Source: JAIBJN01 sp963748205 (lineage in GTDB: Bacteria > Actinomycetota > Thermoleophilia > Gaiellales > Gaiellaceae). Taken from it: 64,000 nucleotides of DNA. The notes beneath the pieces were generated by a model, which was not told the DNA's origin, made no database searches, and saw nothing but the letters and a program-made list of their open reading frames with translations. Position numbers and translations under genes: made by a program. Below, one piece after another: positions 14,717-23,746 of this stretch; positions within the stretch are counted from its first letter, which is position 1, and every line of letters begins with the position of its first letter. The stretch covers positions 62,001 to 126,000 of the forward strand of contig CAVVIB010000028.1 in NCBI GenBank assembly GCA_963748205.1. Reading direction: 5' to 3'.

Positions 14717-16398
14717 CACAGAACCTCCTTCACGCGCGTGACGAGCTCGTCGACCGCCACTCTCTCATCTGCCCGGCCCTCGCGCACGAGCAGATCGACC
14801 TTCCCGTCCTCGAGCGTCTTCTTCCCCACCGTGATCCGCACCGGGCAGCCGAGCAGGTCGGCGTCGGCGAACTTCTCGCCGGGACGCATGTCGCGGTCGT
14901 CGAGGAGGACCTCGAGGCCCGCCGCGTCCAGGTCGCTCCCGGCGCGCTCGGCGATCTCCACGACCTCGGGCCCCGCGGCGCCGATGGCCACGACCTCGAC
15001 CTCGTAGGGCGCGAGCGAGCGCGGCCAGACGATCCCCTGCTCGTCGTGGCGCTGCTCGACCGCGGCGGCCATGATCCGGCCCGGGCCGATGCCGTAGCTG
15101 CCCATGACGATCGCCCGCTCGGTGCCGTCCTCGTCGAGGAACTTCGCGTTCAGGGGCTCCGAGTAGCGCGTACCGAGCTTGAAGATGTGACCGACTTCGA
15201 CCGCCGTCTGAAAGGAGAGGCCGCCGCCGCACTTCGGGCACGTGTCGCCCTCCCGCGGCTCGCGGATGTCGGCGAAACGAGCCTCGAAGTCGCGCCCGTG
15301 CTCGACGCCGCGCAGGTGCCAGCCGGTGCGGTTGGCACCGGTGACGAACTGACCCTCGCGGAGCGCCTCGTCGGCGAGGATCTCGCCGTCGAAGCCGAGC
15401 GGCCCGATCGAGCCGGGATCGGCGCCGAAGGCCTCGCGGATCTCCTCCGAGGTGGCGGGCCGGAAGCCGGCGCCCATGGCGGCAGCGGTCTTTGCCTCCT
15501 CGAGGCGGTCGTCACCGCGGACGAGCGCGAGCACGACCGTCCCGTCGTCCTTCACGATCGGCATGGCCTTCGAGGTCGCCGCCGAGTCGACCCCGAGGAA
15601 GTCGGCGAGCGCTTCGATGGTCGTGGCGCCGGGCGTCTCCACCTCGGCCGGCGCGTCCAGCCGCTCAGGGAACTCCGGCGCCCGCGGGATCCCGCGCGCG
15701 ACCTCGAGGTCGGCCGCGAAGTCGCCGTTCTCGCAAGTGACGAGCGTGTTCTCGCCGGAGCCGGACGGGGCGAGGAAGTCGATCGACTCGCTCCCACCCA
15801 TCATCCCCGACTCCGCCTGGACGGCGTAGTACTCCAGCCCGCAGCGCTCGAAGATGCGGTGGTAGGCGCCTTCGTGGAGCCGGAAGCTGCGCTCCAGGCC
15901 CTCCTCGTCCCGGTCGAACGAGTACGAGTCCTTCATGATGAACTCGCGCACGCGGATCAGGCCTGCGCGCGGCCGAGGCTCATCGCGCACCTTCGTCTGG
16001 AAGTGATAGAGGATCTGCGGCAGCTGCCGGTAGGACGAAATCTCGCGCGCGTGGAAGGTGATCGTCTCCTCGTGCGTCATCGCCAGGACGAAGGGGCGCC
16101 CCATCCGGTCGTCGGTCTTCCAAAGCTCGGGGATCGGATAGCGGCCGCTCGCCTGCCAGAGTTCGGCGGGCGTCACGACCGGCATGAACATCTCCTGGCC
16201 GCCGATCGCGTCGATCTCCTCGCGGACGATCTGCACGGCCTTCTCGTGGACGCGCCAGCCGAGCGGCAGGTACGACCACAGGCCGGCGCTCACCTGGCGG
16301 ATGAAGCCGCCGCGCACGAGCAGCCGATGGCTCGCGGCGTCGGCATCGACCGGATCCTCCCGCAGCGTCGGGATGAAGAGCTCGGAGGCCCGCTTCAT
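14716..16398 (-). CDS. proS: Prolyl-tRNA synthetase
   Basis: 560 residues, the bacterial length with an inserted editing domain between class II motifs 2 and 3. Seen: SAGLWSYLPLGWRVHEK, MTHEETITFHAREISSYRQLP, QTKVRDEPRPRAGLIRVREF (motif 2), the editing insertion around residues 230-380, then GSYGIGPGRIMAAAVEQ (motif 3) and the anticodon domain ending VAVDELVTRVKEVL. The insertion holds a CPKCGGG motif that may bind zinc. The ATG shares one base with the ispG stop (TGATG), so the two are translationally coupled. Confidence 0.96.
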   Translation of the reverse strand: MKRASELFIPTLREDPVDADAASHRLLVRGGFIRQVSAGLWSYLPLGWRVHEKAVQIVREEIDAIGGQEMFMPVVTPAELWQASGRYPIPELWKTDDRMGRPFVLAMTHEETITFHAREISSYRQLPQILYHFQTKVRDEPRPRAGLIRVREFIMKDSYSFDRDEEGLERSFRLHEGAYHRIFERCGLEYYAVQAESGMMGGSESIDFLAPSGSGENTLVTCENGDFAADLEVARGIPRAPEFPERLDAPAEVETPGATTIEALADFLGVDSAATSKAMPIVKDDGTVVLALVRGDDRLEEAKTAAAMGAGFRPATSEEIREAFGADPGSIGPLGFDGEILADEALREGQFVTGANRTGWHLRGVEHGRDFEARFADIREPREGDTCPKCGGGLSFQTAVEVGHIFKLGTRYSEPLNAKFLDEDGTERAIVMGSYGIGPGRIMAAAVEQRHDEQGIVWPRSLAPYEVEVVAIGAAGPEVVEIAERAGSDLDAAGLEVLLDDRDMRPGEKFADADLLGCPVRITVGKKTLEDGKVDLLVREGRADERVAVDELVTRVKEVL

Positions 16399-17528
16399 CA
16401 GGCCGGCCGCTGGGCCGCTTCGGCCATCATGAGGGCCGCCGGCTTCGCCAGCTTGAGGCGCTTCGGCCTGACCATGCCGCCCTCGATCCAGCGGTCGATC
16501 TCCGAGAAGAGCTCGGTGACGAGCACATCGGACTCGACCTTCTTGAGCACGCGCCCGTGCGCGTAGATGAAGCCGGTCTCGCGGCCGCCGGCGACCCCGA
16601 AGTCCGCGTCGCCCGCCTCGCCCGGGCCGTTGACCGCGCAGCCCATGACCGCGACCTCGAAGGCCTGCGGGTAGGTGCGCAGGCGCTCCTCGACGGCCTC
16701 TGCGAGGTGCCAGACGCCGACGTTGTCGCGCCCGCACGAGGGGCAGGCGATCATGATCGGCCCGCGCTCGCGCAGGCCGAGCGCCTTGAGGATCTCCCAG
16801 GCGACCTTGACCTCCTCGACCGGGTCGGCCGTCAGCGAGATCCGGATCGTGTCGCCGATGCCGTCCATGAGGAGGCTTCCGACGCCGATCGCGCTCTTGA
16901 TCGACCCGCTCGCGGGCGTGCCGGCCTCGGTGACGCCCAGGTGGAGCGGGTACGGCACCTTCTCGGAGAGCATCCGGTAGGCGCGAATCATGGTCGGGAC
17001 GGAGCTCGACTTCACGGAGATCTTGAAGTCGTAGTAATCCATGCTCTCGAGCAGGCGCACCTGCTCCAGCGCCTCCTCGACGAGCGCCGCGGCCGTGTCT
17101 TCCTGGGCCAGCTCGACGAGATGCTTGGGAAGCGAGCCCGAGTTGGCGCCGATGCGCATCGGGATCCCGCGCGCCTTGGCTGCCCTCACGACCTCGGCGA
17201 CCTTGTCGAAGCCGCCGATGTTGCCGGGGTTGATGCGGACCGCAGCCACACCCGCGTCGACCGCCTTCAGGGCGAGCGAGGCGTTGAAGTGGATGTCTGC
17301 GATCACCGGGATCGGCGAGAGGTAGACGAGCTTGGCGAGCGCCTCGGCGTCCTCGTTCTTCGGGACGGCAACGCGCACGAGCTCGCAGCCTGCCGAGGCG
17401 AGCTCGCCGATCTGGGCCATCGTCGCGTCGACGTCGTGCGTCTTCGTGAGCGTCATCGACTGCACGACGACCGGCGCGCCGCCGCCGATCGGGACGTTTC
17501 CGACCTTGATCTGACGCTCGCTGGCCAT
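16398..17528 (-). CDS. ispG: 4-hydroxy-3-methylbut-2-enyl diphosphate synthase
   Basis: 376 residues. Catalyses the next-to-last step of the MEP isoprenoid pathway with a 4Fe-4S cluster. Seen: VQSMTLTKTHDVDATMAQI, VADIHFNASLAL, VRINPGNIGG, and the cluster ligands in ACPSCGRDNVG and MGCAVNGPGE. TAGACT (minus strand, 17536-17541) lies 7 bases before the ATG, so the mRNA is probably leaderless. It follows rseP and dxr, as in many actinobacteria, and couples into proS. Confidence 0.96.
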   Translation of the reverse strand: MASERQIKVGNVPIGGGAPVVVQSMTLTKTHDVDATMAQIGELASAGCELVRVAVPKNEDAEALAKLVYLSPIPVIADIHFNASLALKAVDAGVAAVRINPGNIGGFDKVAEVVRAAKARGIPMRIGANSGSLPKHLVELAQEDTAAALVEEALEQVRLLESMDYYDFKISVKSSSVPTMIRAYRMLSEKVPYPLHLGVTEAGTPASGSIKSAIGVGSLLMDGIGDTIRISLTADPVEEVKVAWEILKALGLRERGPIMIACPSCGRDNVGVWHLAEAVEERLRTYPQAFEVAVMGCAVNGPGEAGDADFGVAGGRETGFIYAHGRVLKKVESDVLVTELFSEIDRWIEGGMVRPKRLKLAKPAALMMAEAAQRPA

Positions 17529-17573
17529 CGCCGAAAGTCTAACGGCGAGGGGTATGCCCTCCCCGGTCGACCG

Positions 17574-18797
17574 CTAGCCGCCGCGCAGGCGGTCGATGTC
17601 GTTCGAGAGGCCTATGAAGAAGAGCAGGAGCACGAGGGCGATGCCCACCATCGAGAAGCGCTCGTACGTCGCGCGGGCGATCGCGCGGCCGCGGACCCGC
17701 TCGGCGATCGAGAACGCGATGTGGCCGCCGTCCAGCGGGAGGAGCGGCAGGAGGTTCAGCAGCGCGAGCGAGAGGCTGATGAACGCGAGCACCTGGAGGT
17801 AGTAGCGGAAGCCGGCGTCGAGCGACTCGCTCGAGACGGCCGTGATGCCGACGACGCTCGCCACCTCGTCGCGGCCCGAGCCGGTCACGATGCGACCGAG
17901 CGAGTCTCCGATCGCCTTCGTCACTTCCCAGGTCGTCTCGAACGCGAGCCCGATCGACTTGAGCGGGCCGTAGCTCTCGTACTGGAGGCCGAAGGCGAAG
18001 CCGAGCCTGTAGGAGCCGTCTGTCTGTTCCTGCGGCGTCCCCTCGAGGGTCACCGTCTCGCCGTCGCGATCGACCGTGAGCGTGACGGGTCCCCCCTCCC
18101 CCTCGCGGATCGACTCCGCGAGGTCGGCGGCCTCGCCCTCCGCGCCGTTGACGGCGAGAACCTCGTCTCCCGGCTGAAGCCCGGCCTGCGCGGCGGGCGA
18201 GCCGGGCACGACCTCTTCCACCGTCCGCGTCGCACCCGTCGGGACGCCGAGCATGAAGACGACCGCGAGAGCGAGGATCGCGAAGACCAGGTTCGTGAGC
18301 GGCCCGGCGGCGATCACGGCGATCCGCTTGCTCGACGGCGCGCGCCAGTACGCGTCCGAGGAGAGCGCGTCCTCGAGCTCCGTCAGCCCACGCTCGGCGG
18401 CGCGGTCCGCGTGCTCGGAGAGCTCAGCCCGCTCGACGGCGGCCCGTAGCTCCGGGAACCGCTCGCGGGCCTCGTCGAACCGCTCTTCCGCGAGCGCCTT
18501 CTCGACGGGCTCGGCGGCCTCGGTCAGCGAGGGCACCTCCTTCTGGGCCTGGCGCAGGTGCAACTCGAGGTCGCCCGCCGCGGGCTTGTGCATCCCCGGG
18601 ATCTTCACGTAGCCGCCTAGCGGGATCGCGCCGATGCCGTACTCGATGCCGCCGCGCTTCCACTTCGCGAGCGCAGGCGGGAAGAAGATGTAGAACTTCC
18701 GCGGCCGCATCTTGACCGCGAGCGCGGTGAAGAAGTGCCCGGCCTCGTGGATGAGGATCAGGAAGGCAAGGCCTCCGATGGCGACGGCGACGTTCAT
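17574..18797 (-). CDS. rseP: Site-2 membrane metalloprotease, RseP/RasP type
   Basis: 407 residues. Zinc motif HEAGH in the first helix (LAFLILIHEAGHFFTALAVK), the conserved IPLGGYVKIPGM, and the second metal motif LLPLLPLDGGH near residue 363. One PDZ domain (about 205-275: PGSPAAQAGLQPGDEVLAVNG). Between the first helix and the PDZ domain is a charged insert of about 80 residues rich in Glu and Ala (EKALAEERFDEARERFPEL). It cuts single-pass membrane proteins such as anti-sigma factors. Start is 11 bases from the dxr stop. Confidence 0.93.
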   Translation of the reverse strand: MNVAVAIGGLAFLILIHEAGHFFTALAVKMRPRKFYIFFPPALAKWKRGGIEYGIGAIPLGGYVKIPGMHKPAAGDLELHLRQAQKEVPSLTEAAEPVEKALAEERFDEARERFPELRAAVERAELSEHADRAAERGLTELEDALSSDAYWRAPSSKRIAVIAAGPLTNLVFAILALAVVFMLGVPTGATRTVEEVVPGSPAAQAGLQPGDEVLAVNGAEGEAADLAESIREGEGGPVTLTVDRDGETVTLEGTPQEQTDGSYRLGFAFGLQYESYGPLKSIGLAFETTWEVTKAIGDSLGRIVTGSGRDEVASVVGITAVSSESLDAGFRYYLQVLAFISLSLALLNLLPLLPLDGGHIAFSIAERVRGRAIARATYERFSMVGIALVLLLFFIGLSNDIDRLRGG

Positions 18798-18808
18798 GGG
18801 TGCGCCGC

Positions 18809-19877
18809 CTAGTGAACCAGTTCCCGCGTGCGCGCCGACGCAACGCGGCGCGCCTCGGCGTCGATCGCCGTCAGCTGCGCCAGGTCGGCGGCCGGAACGC
18901 AATCGATCACGGCCAGCGTCTGCTCGACGACGCCCGGGATACCGAGGAACGGCAGCTCTCCGTCGAGGAACGCCGCCACGGCGACCTCGTTGGCGGCGTT
19001 GAGGACGCACGGAGCCGTGTTCCCCGCCTCCCCGGCCGCCCGGGCGAGCGCGAGGCACGGGAACGCCTCGAGGTCGGGAGCCCGGAACTCGAGGATCAGC
19101 CCGGTCGCGAGGTCGAGCGGCTCGATCGGGGTTCGCGGCGCGCTCCGGGTAGGTGAGCGCGTACGAGATCGGGACGCGCATGTCCGGATACCCGAGGTGC
19201 GCGAGCGACGCGCCGTCGCGGAAGCGCACGAGCGCGTGAACGACGGACGTCGGGTGGACGACGACCTCGATCCGGTCGTACGGGAGCCCGAAGAGGTAGT
19301 GCGCCTCGATCAGCTCCAGACCCTTGTTCATGAGCGTCGCCGAGTCGACCGTGATCTTCGGCCCCATGTTCCAGGTCGGGTGGGTGAGCGCCTCGTTCGA
19401 GGTCACGTCCTCGAGCTCGCCCCGGCCGCGACCGCGGAACGGGCCGCCGGAGGCGGTGAGGACGAGCGAGTGGACCGTGTCCGGCTCGGCGCCGTCGAGG
19501 AGCTGGAAGGCGGCCGAGTGCTCCGAGTCGACGGGGAGCAGGCGCCCTCCTCCCCGCTTCCAGGCGGCGAGCGCCAGGTCGCCGCCGGAGACGAGGCTCT
19601 CCTTGTTGGCCAGCGCGAGGTCGACACCGCGCTCGAGCGCCCACAGGGTCGCGGGCAGGCCCGCGAACCCGACGACGGCGTTGAGCACGACGTCGGGCTC
19701 GGCGCGGTCGAGCAGCTCGGTGAGGTCGCCTCCGACCTGGGTGAGCGGCGCGAGCCCGTCGATCTCCTGGGTGCCCGACGCTGCGGCGACGAGCTCGAGG
19801 CCGGGATGCTCCTCGATGATCTCGAGCGCCTGGCGTCCGATGGAGCCCGTGGCGCCGAGCAGGGCAATGCGCTTCAT
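18809..19877 (-). pseudogene. dxr: 1-deoxy-D-xylulose-5-phosphate reductoisomerase, frameshifted by one base
   Basis: Reads as normal DXR from ATG (KRIALLGATGSIGRQALEII) through NKESLVSGG, VDSEHSAAFQ, LTASGGPFRG, HPTWNMGPKITVDSATLMNKG and HPTSVVHALV. At 19128-19133 the frame breaks in the run AACCCC (minus strand); removing one C restores ANPIEPLDLATGLILEF and an open frame to ARTRELVH and stop, 355 residues, the usual length. ispG is intact next door, so the MEP pathway is expected to work and this is probably a sequence error. TACACT 7 bases before the ATG suggests an internal leaderless promoter. Confidence 0.9.
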
Positions 19878-19897
19878 CGCAGTCAGTGTAGAACCGG

Positions 19898-20692
19898 CTA
19901 GGTGAGGGCGAGGACGGCGTAGTACGCGGCCGGTCCGGCGAAGACGAGCGAGTCCACGCGGTCGAGCACGCCGCCGTGCCCGAGCAGGAAGCGGCCGGAG
20001 TCCTTGACGCCGAGGTCGCGCTTCACCATCGACTCGAAGAGGTCGCCGGCCACTGCCGCGAGCACGACCGCGCCGCCGAAGGCGAACGCCTCCCACCCCT
20101 CGATGAGGGGCAGCTCGTCGTTGAAGGCGATCCACGGCGTGACCACGCCGCCGAGGAGCCCGAAGACGAAGCCCTCCCAGGTCTTGCCCGGGGAGATCGC
20201 CGGCGCCATCTTGTGGCGGCCGGCCAGCCTGCCGCCGATGTACGCGAACGTGTCCGCGACGAAGACCGTGATGAGCACGGTGATGAGGATCAACCGGCCC
20301 TCCGGCTCGAGGTCACGCAGGAGCACGAGGTGGCCGAGCCCCAGGCCGATCCACGCGGCGCCGAGCACCGTGGTCGCCACCGCGACCGTCGTCGACTGAC
20401 GCGTCTCGGAGACGGCGGCGAAGACGAACGCGAGCAGGATCGTGACCATGAAGCCGCCGAGCATCCACTCCGGTCCTCCGAGGGACGCGCCCGCGACAGC
20501 CGCGAGCGCCCCGCCGTAGCCGGCCAGGACGAGCGGCCGCAGCGAGCGGGCCATCTGGTAGAGCTCGTGGAGCGCCAGGAGCGCGGCGAGCGCGGCCAGC
20601 GCGAAGAGGGCCCAGCGGCCGTAGTAGGCCGCGAAGAGCACGATGGGCAACCCCGCCGCGGCGACGGCTATCCGGGTGAGCAGCGGGCTCAC
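19898..20692 (-). CDS. cdsA: Phosphatidate cytidylyltransferase
   Basis: 264 residues from the GTG at 20692 (SPLLTRIAVAAAGLPIVLF); an ATG at 20716 would add eight hydrophilic residues. The GTG overlaps the uppS TGA by 4 bases, which favours it. About seven hydrophobic helices. The family signature is at the C-terminus: ESMVKRDLGVKDSGRFLLGH, then GGVLDRVDSL. The enzyme makes CDP-diacylglycerol in the membrane for phospholipid synthesis; pgsA in this window uses the product. Operon order uppS-cdsA-dxr-rseP is the classical one. Confidence 0.94.
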   Translation of the reverse strand: MSPLLTRIAVAAAGLPIVLFAAYYGRWALFALAALAALLALHELYQMARSLRPLVLAGYGGALAAVAGASLGGPEWMLGGFMVTILLAFVFAAVSETRQSTTVAVATTVLGAAWIGLGLGHLVLLRDLEPEGRLILITVLITVFVADTFAYIGGRLAGRHKMAPAISPGKTWEGFVFGLLGGVVTPWIAFNDELPLIEGWEAFAFGGAVVLAAVAGDLFESMVKRDLGVKDSGRFLLGHGGVLDRVDSLVFAGPAAYYAVLALT

Positions 20693-21591
20693 TGTGGCGC
20701 GCTCATTCGGCCGCATGGCCGCATGAGCGTGTGTGGAGGGTGTGTGAGGGAACCGGGAGGTTCCTTCACTGCATCAAAGAAGGGGGCACGTGGGGGAAAC
20801 ATGGTTTCCCCCACGCGAGCAGGCCGAAGGCTTGCGACGGTCATCTGACCGCCGAAGCGCCGGCGGCGGCTCGCGTACTCGGTGAGCGCCTCCCGGAGCT
20901 GGCGCTCTCCGAAGTCGGGCCAGAGGGTGTCGACGAAGACCAGCTCGGTGTAGGCGAGCTGCCAGAGGAGGAAGTTCGAGATGCGCAGCTCTCCCGACGT
21001 GCGGATGAGCAGGTCGGGCTCGGGCATCTCGGGCGCATAGAGGCGCGCGGCGATCGCGTTCTCGTCGATGTCCCGTGGGTCGACACCCTCTTCGACGAGC
21101 CGCCGCGTCGCCTGGACGAGCTCCGCCCGCCCGCCGTAGTCGAACGCGATCCAGAGCTGGAGCCGCTCGTTGGACGCAGTCTCGTCCTCGAGGTGCTCGA
21201 TCTTCGCACGGAGCTCCGGCTTGGCGCGGTCGCGCCGCCCGATGAAGCGCGTGCGGACGCCCTCGCGCGCGAGCTCGGGCAGCTCGCGCTCGATCGTCTC
21301 GATGAAGATCTCCATCAGGGCGTCCACCTCGTCCGCCGACCGAGACCAGTTCTCGGTCGAGAACGCGTAGACGCAGAGCGACTCGACGCCGAGGTCGATG
21401 GCCGCCTCGACGGTCCTGTGCAGCGCCCGCGTGCCGGCGCGGTGGCCCGCCGCGACGGGAAGGTGGCGCCGCCTGGCCCAGCGGCCGTTCCCGTCCATGA
21501 TGATCGCGACCGAGCGCGCGACGTCGGGGAGCTCGCGCTCCCCCACGGGCTTCAGGCCCCGGAGCGTCCGCAGTCTGGTGAGCAGGTTCAC
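20689..21591 (-). CDS. uppS: Undecaprenyl diphosphate synthase with C-terminal extension
   Basis: 300 residues; makes the C55 lipid carrier for cell-wall synthesis. Seen: VAIIMDGNGRWARRRHLPV, GHRAGTRALHRTVEAA, CVYAFSTENWSR, QLWIAFDYGGRAEL, LIRTSGELRISNFLLWQLAY, TELVFVDTLWPDF. The family normally ends soon after RRRRFGG (about residue 249). Here a further 50 residues (MTVASLRPARVGETMFPPRA and on) are open and end in a TGA overlapping the cdsA GTG. The extension DNA is almost all hairpins, so the extra peptide may be a by-product of coupling. The gene follows frr on the same strand after 27 bases. Confidence 0.93.
   Translation of the reverse strand: MNLLTRLRTLRGLKPVGERELPDVARSVAIIMDGNGRWARRRHLPVAAGHRAGTRALHRTVEAAIDLGVESLCVYAFSTENWSRSADEVDALMEIFIETIERELPELAREGVRTRFIGRRDRAKPELRAKIEHLEDETASNERLQLWIAFDYGGRAELVQATRRLVEEGVDPRDIDENAIAARLYAPEMPEPDLLIRTSGELRISNFLLWQLAYTELVFVDTLWPDFGERQLREALTEYASRRRRFGGQMTVASLRPARVGETMFPPRAPFFDAVKEPPGSLTHPPHTLMRPCGRMSAPQ
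20701..20728. repeat. Inverted repeat inside the uppS tail, over the alternative cdsA start
   Basis: GCTCATTCGGCC and GGCCGCATGAGC pair at 11 of 12 positions around GCAT (20713-20716). The complement of the loop contains the alternative cdsA ATG. On the uppS-cdsA mRNA this hairpin would sit just before the cdsA GTG. Confidence 0.55.
20749..20764. repeat. Short perfect hairpin inside the uppS tail
   Basis: GGAACC-GGGA-GGTTCC, a 6-base-pair stem with a 4-base loop, lying between two longer inverted repeats. Confidence 0.5.
20789..20815 (-). terminator. Perfect 12-base-pair hairpin inside the uppS coding tail
   Basis: CGTGGGGGAAAC-ATG-GTTTCCCCCACG, perfect arms and a 3-base loop. On the minus strand it is followed by TGCCCCCTTCTTTGATG, which has only a short T-rich stretch. 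It looks like an attenuator or partial terminator between uppS and cdsA, yet it is inside the open uppS frame. Confidence 0.55.
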
Positions 21592-21618
21592 GCCCGCAGG
21601 AGGTCGGAGCCCGAGGGC

Positions 21619-22176
21619 TCAGACCTCCATGATCTCCTCTTCCTTGCGCTTGAGGATCTCGTCGATCTTGGCCACGTGCTCGTCGGTGAGCTTCTGCGCG
21701 CGGTCCTCGGCGCGCCGCTCCTCGTCGTCGCCGACGTCGCCGTTGTTCACGAGCTCCTTGAGGTGGTGCATGCAGTCGCGCCGCACGTTGCGGACGGCGA
21801 CGCGGCCCTCCTCGGCGAGGTGGCGGACGACCTTGACGAGCTCCTTGCGCCGCTCCTCCGTCAGCTGCGGGATGGGGAGTCGGATGATCTTGCCGTCGTT
21901 CGAGGGCGTGAGGCCGAGCTCGGACTCCTGGATCGCGCGCTCGATCGACTTGATCGAGCCGGGGTCGTACGGCTGAATGGTCAGCATCCGCGGCTCTGGA
22001 ACGTTGATCGTGGAGAGCTGGTTGAGCGGCGTTTCCGTCCCGTAGTAGTCGACCTTCACGCGGTCGAGCAGCGCGGCCGAGGCGCGGCCGGTCCTCACAG
22101 TCGTGAACTCGTGCGCGGTCGCCTCGACCGACTTGTCCATGCGACGCTTGGCGTCGTCCAGCAGGTCTTCGATCAT
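21619..22176 (-). CDS. frr: Ribosome recycling factor
   Basis: 185 residues, normal length. It splits post-termination ribosomes together with EF-G. Seen: the N-terminal helix MIEDLLDDAKRRMDKSVEAT, then FTTVRTGRASAALLDRVKVD, YYGTETPLNQLSTINVPEPR, QPYDPGSIKSIERAI and LPIPQLTEERRKELVKVV. The C-terminus is rich in Lys and Glu (ILKRKEEEIMEV). The ATG overlaps the pyrH stop (ATGA). Part of the rpsB-tsf-pyrH-frr translation operon. Confidence 0.96.
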   Translation of the reverse strand: MIEDLLDDAKRRMDKSVEATAHEFTTVRTGRASAALLDRVKVDYYGTETPLNQLSTINVPEPRMLTIQPYDPGSIKSIERAIQESELGLTPSNDGKIIRLPIPQLTEERRKELVKVVRHLAEEGRVAVRNVRRDCMHHLKELVNNGDVGDDEERRAEDRAQKLTDEHVAKIDEILKRKEEEIMEV

Positions 22177-22946
22177 GCATCCCTCCGAGGGGTCGAGATG
22201 ATCGTGCCGATGCGCTCGCCCGCGACGACCCGTTCGATCGTTCCCGGTTCGTCGAGGCCGAAGACGTAGATCGGCAGCCCGTTGTCCATGCACAGCGTGA
22301 GCGCGGTCGTGTCCATCACCTTGAGGCCGCGCTCGATCGCCTCGAGGTGCGTCAGCTCGGGGAGGAAGCTGGCGCCCGCGTCCAGGTGCGGGTCGCCGTC
22401 GTAGACGCCGTCGACGCCGTTCTTGCCCATCAGGATCGCGTCGGCGCCGACCTCCAGGGCGCGCAGCGCCGCCGCAGTGTCCGTGGTGAAGAACGGGTTG
22501 CCGGTGCCGGCGGCGAAGATGATGATCCGGCCCTTCTCGAGGTGGCGGATCGCCCGCCGCCTGATGTACGGCTCGGCGACCTCGCTCACCGTGATCGCGG
22601 AGAGCACGCGCGTGTGCGCGCCGATGCGCTCGAGCGCGTCCTGGATCGTCAGCGAGTTGAGGACGGTGGCGAGCATCCCCGCGTAGTCCGCGGTCGCCCG
22701 GTCCATCCCCTCCGCCGCGCCCTGCATGCCGCGGTAGATGTTCCCCGCGCCGATGACGAGGGCGATCTCGACCCCGAGCGCGTGCACGCGCTTCACCTCG
22801 GCCGCGAGCGACTCGACCCGCTCGGGGCTGATCCCGTACGCCTGGTCCCCGAGGAGGGCCTCGCCGGAGAGCTTCAGGAGGACGCGCCGAAAGGCAGCGC
22901 CGTCGGACGCGTGGGGACCGACCTCGCTCTCGGACTGTGCGCTCAC
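22173..22946 (-). CDS. pyrH: UMP kinase
   Basis: 257 residues from the GTG that overlaps the tsf stop (GTGA). Phosphorylates UMP to UDP; a hexameric amino-acid-kinase-fold enzyme. Seen: RVLLKLSGEALLG, VIGAGNIYRGMQG, MDRATADYAGMLATVLNSL, RHLEKGRIIIFAAGTGNPFF and ILMGKNGVDGVYDGDP. The first 17 residues (SAQSESEVGPHASDG) are a short hydrophilic extension. Its stop overlaps the frr ATG. Confidence 0.95.
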   Translation of the reverse strand: MSAQSESEVGPHASDGAAFRRVLLKLSGEALLGDQAYGISPERVESLAAEVKRVHALGVEIALVIGAGNIYRGMQGAAEGMDRATADYAGMLATVLNSLTIQDALERIGAHTRVLSAITVSEVAEPYIRRRAIRHLEKGRIIIFAAGTGNPFFTTDTAAALRALEVGADAILMGKNGVDGVYDGDPHLDAGASFLPELTHLEAIERGLKVMDTTALTLCMDNGLPIYVFGLDEPGTIERVVAGERIGTIISTPRRDA

Positions 22947-23746
22947 TCGGCCTCGGCGCCGACGTTGTAGCGGACGAACGCCCGCACCTCGGCGTCGCGC
23001 TCGGCGAGCGCCTTCGCGACCGTGAGGTTCGGGTCGTGCACCCATTGCTGATCGAGGAGCACGGTCGCCGCGAAGAAGCGCTTGGCCAGCATGCCCTCGA
23101 CGATCTTCGGCCGCACGTCCTCCGGCTTCGACTCGACCTCCGGCAGCTTCTCGTAGACCGCACGCTCCTCGGCGACCTCGTGCTCGGGGATCTCGTCTCG
23201 CGTGAGGTACCGGGGCCGCGCAGCGGCGATGTGCATCGCGAGCATGCGGGCGAGCTCGGGCGACGCCTTGGCGCGCACGAGCACGCCGATCTTCCGCGCA
23301 GGCGGATGGATGTAGTCGGCGGCCACCTCACCGTCGTCGAGCTCGTAGCGCTCTGCTCCGACGACCTCGATGTTCTCCCCGAGCTTCGCGACGAGCTCGA
23401 CCCGCTCGTCCTCGAGGTTGGCGGCTGCCTCCGGGCCTTCGATCGAGACGACGTCGAGCAGGTTCTGGGCGAAGGAGCGGAACTCCTCGTTGCCGGACAC
23501 CGGCTCCGTCTCGCAGCCGACGGCGACGAGGGCGCCCCGCCCGTTGTCGACCCGCGCGAGAACCGTTCCCTCGGTCGTCGGTCGGTCCGCCCGCTTGGCG
23601 GCCTGTGCGAGCCCCTTCTCTCGGAGAAGCTGCCTGGCGGCTTCGAGATCGCCGCCGGTCTCGACCAGGGCGCGCTTGCAGTCCATCATTCCCGCGCCGG
23701 TCAGGTCGCGGAGCTCCTTGACGAGTGCTGCGGGGATGTCGGTCAT
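22943..23746 (-). CDS. tsf: Elongation factor Ts
   Basis: 267 residues. It recharges EF-Tu with GTP. The N-terminal TS-N domain ALVKELRDLTGAGMMDCKRA is complete, and the next block reads GLAQAAKRADRPTTEGTV. The core has GALVAVGCETEPVSGNEEF and DYIHPPARKIGVLV. The ATG overlaps the rpsB stop (ATGA) and the stop overlaps the pyrH GTG, so all four genes of the operon are linked by 4-base overlaps. Nothing unusual. Confidence 0.96.
   Translation of the reverse strand: MTDIPAALVKELRDLTGAGMMDCKRALVETGGDLEAARQLLREKGLAQAAKRADRPTTEGTVLARVDNGRGALVAVGCETEPVSGNEEFRSFAQNLLDVVSIEGPEAAANLEDERVELVAKLGENIEVVGAERYELDDGEVAADYIHPPARKIGVLVRAKASPELARMLAMHIAAARPRYLTRDEIPEHEVAEERAVYEKLPEVESKPEDVRPKIVEGMLAKRFFAATVLLDQQWVHDPNLTVAKALAERDAEVRAFVRYNVGAEAE

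Noticed and set aside
17574..20135. A single fused dxr-rseP protein
   Set aside because: The apparent fusion arises because the frame-shifted dxr runs into rseP. The corrected dxr ends at 18809 and rseP has its own ATG at 18797.
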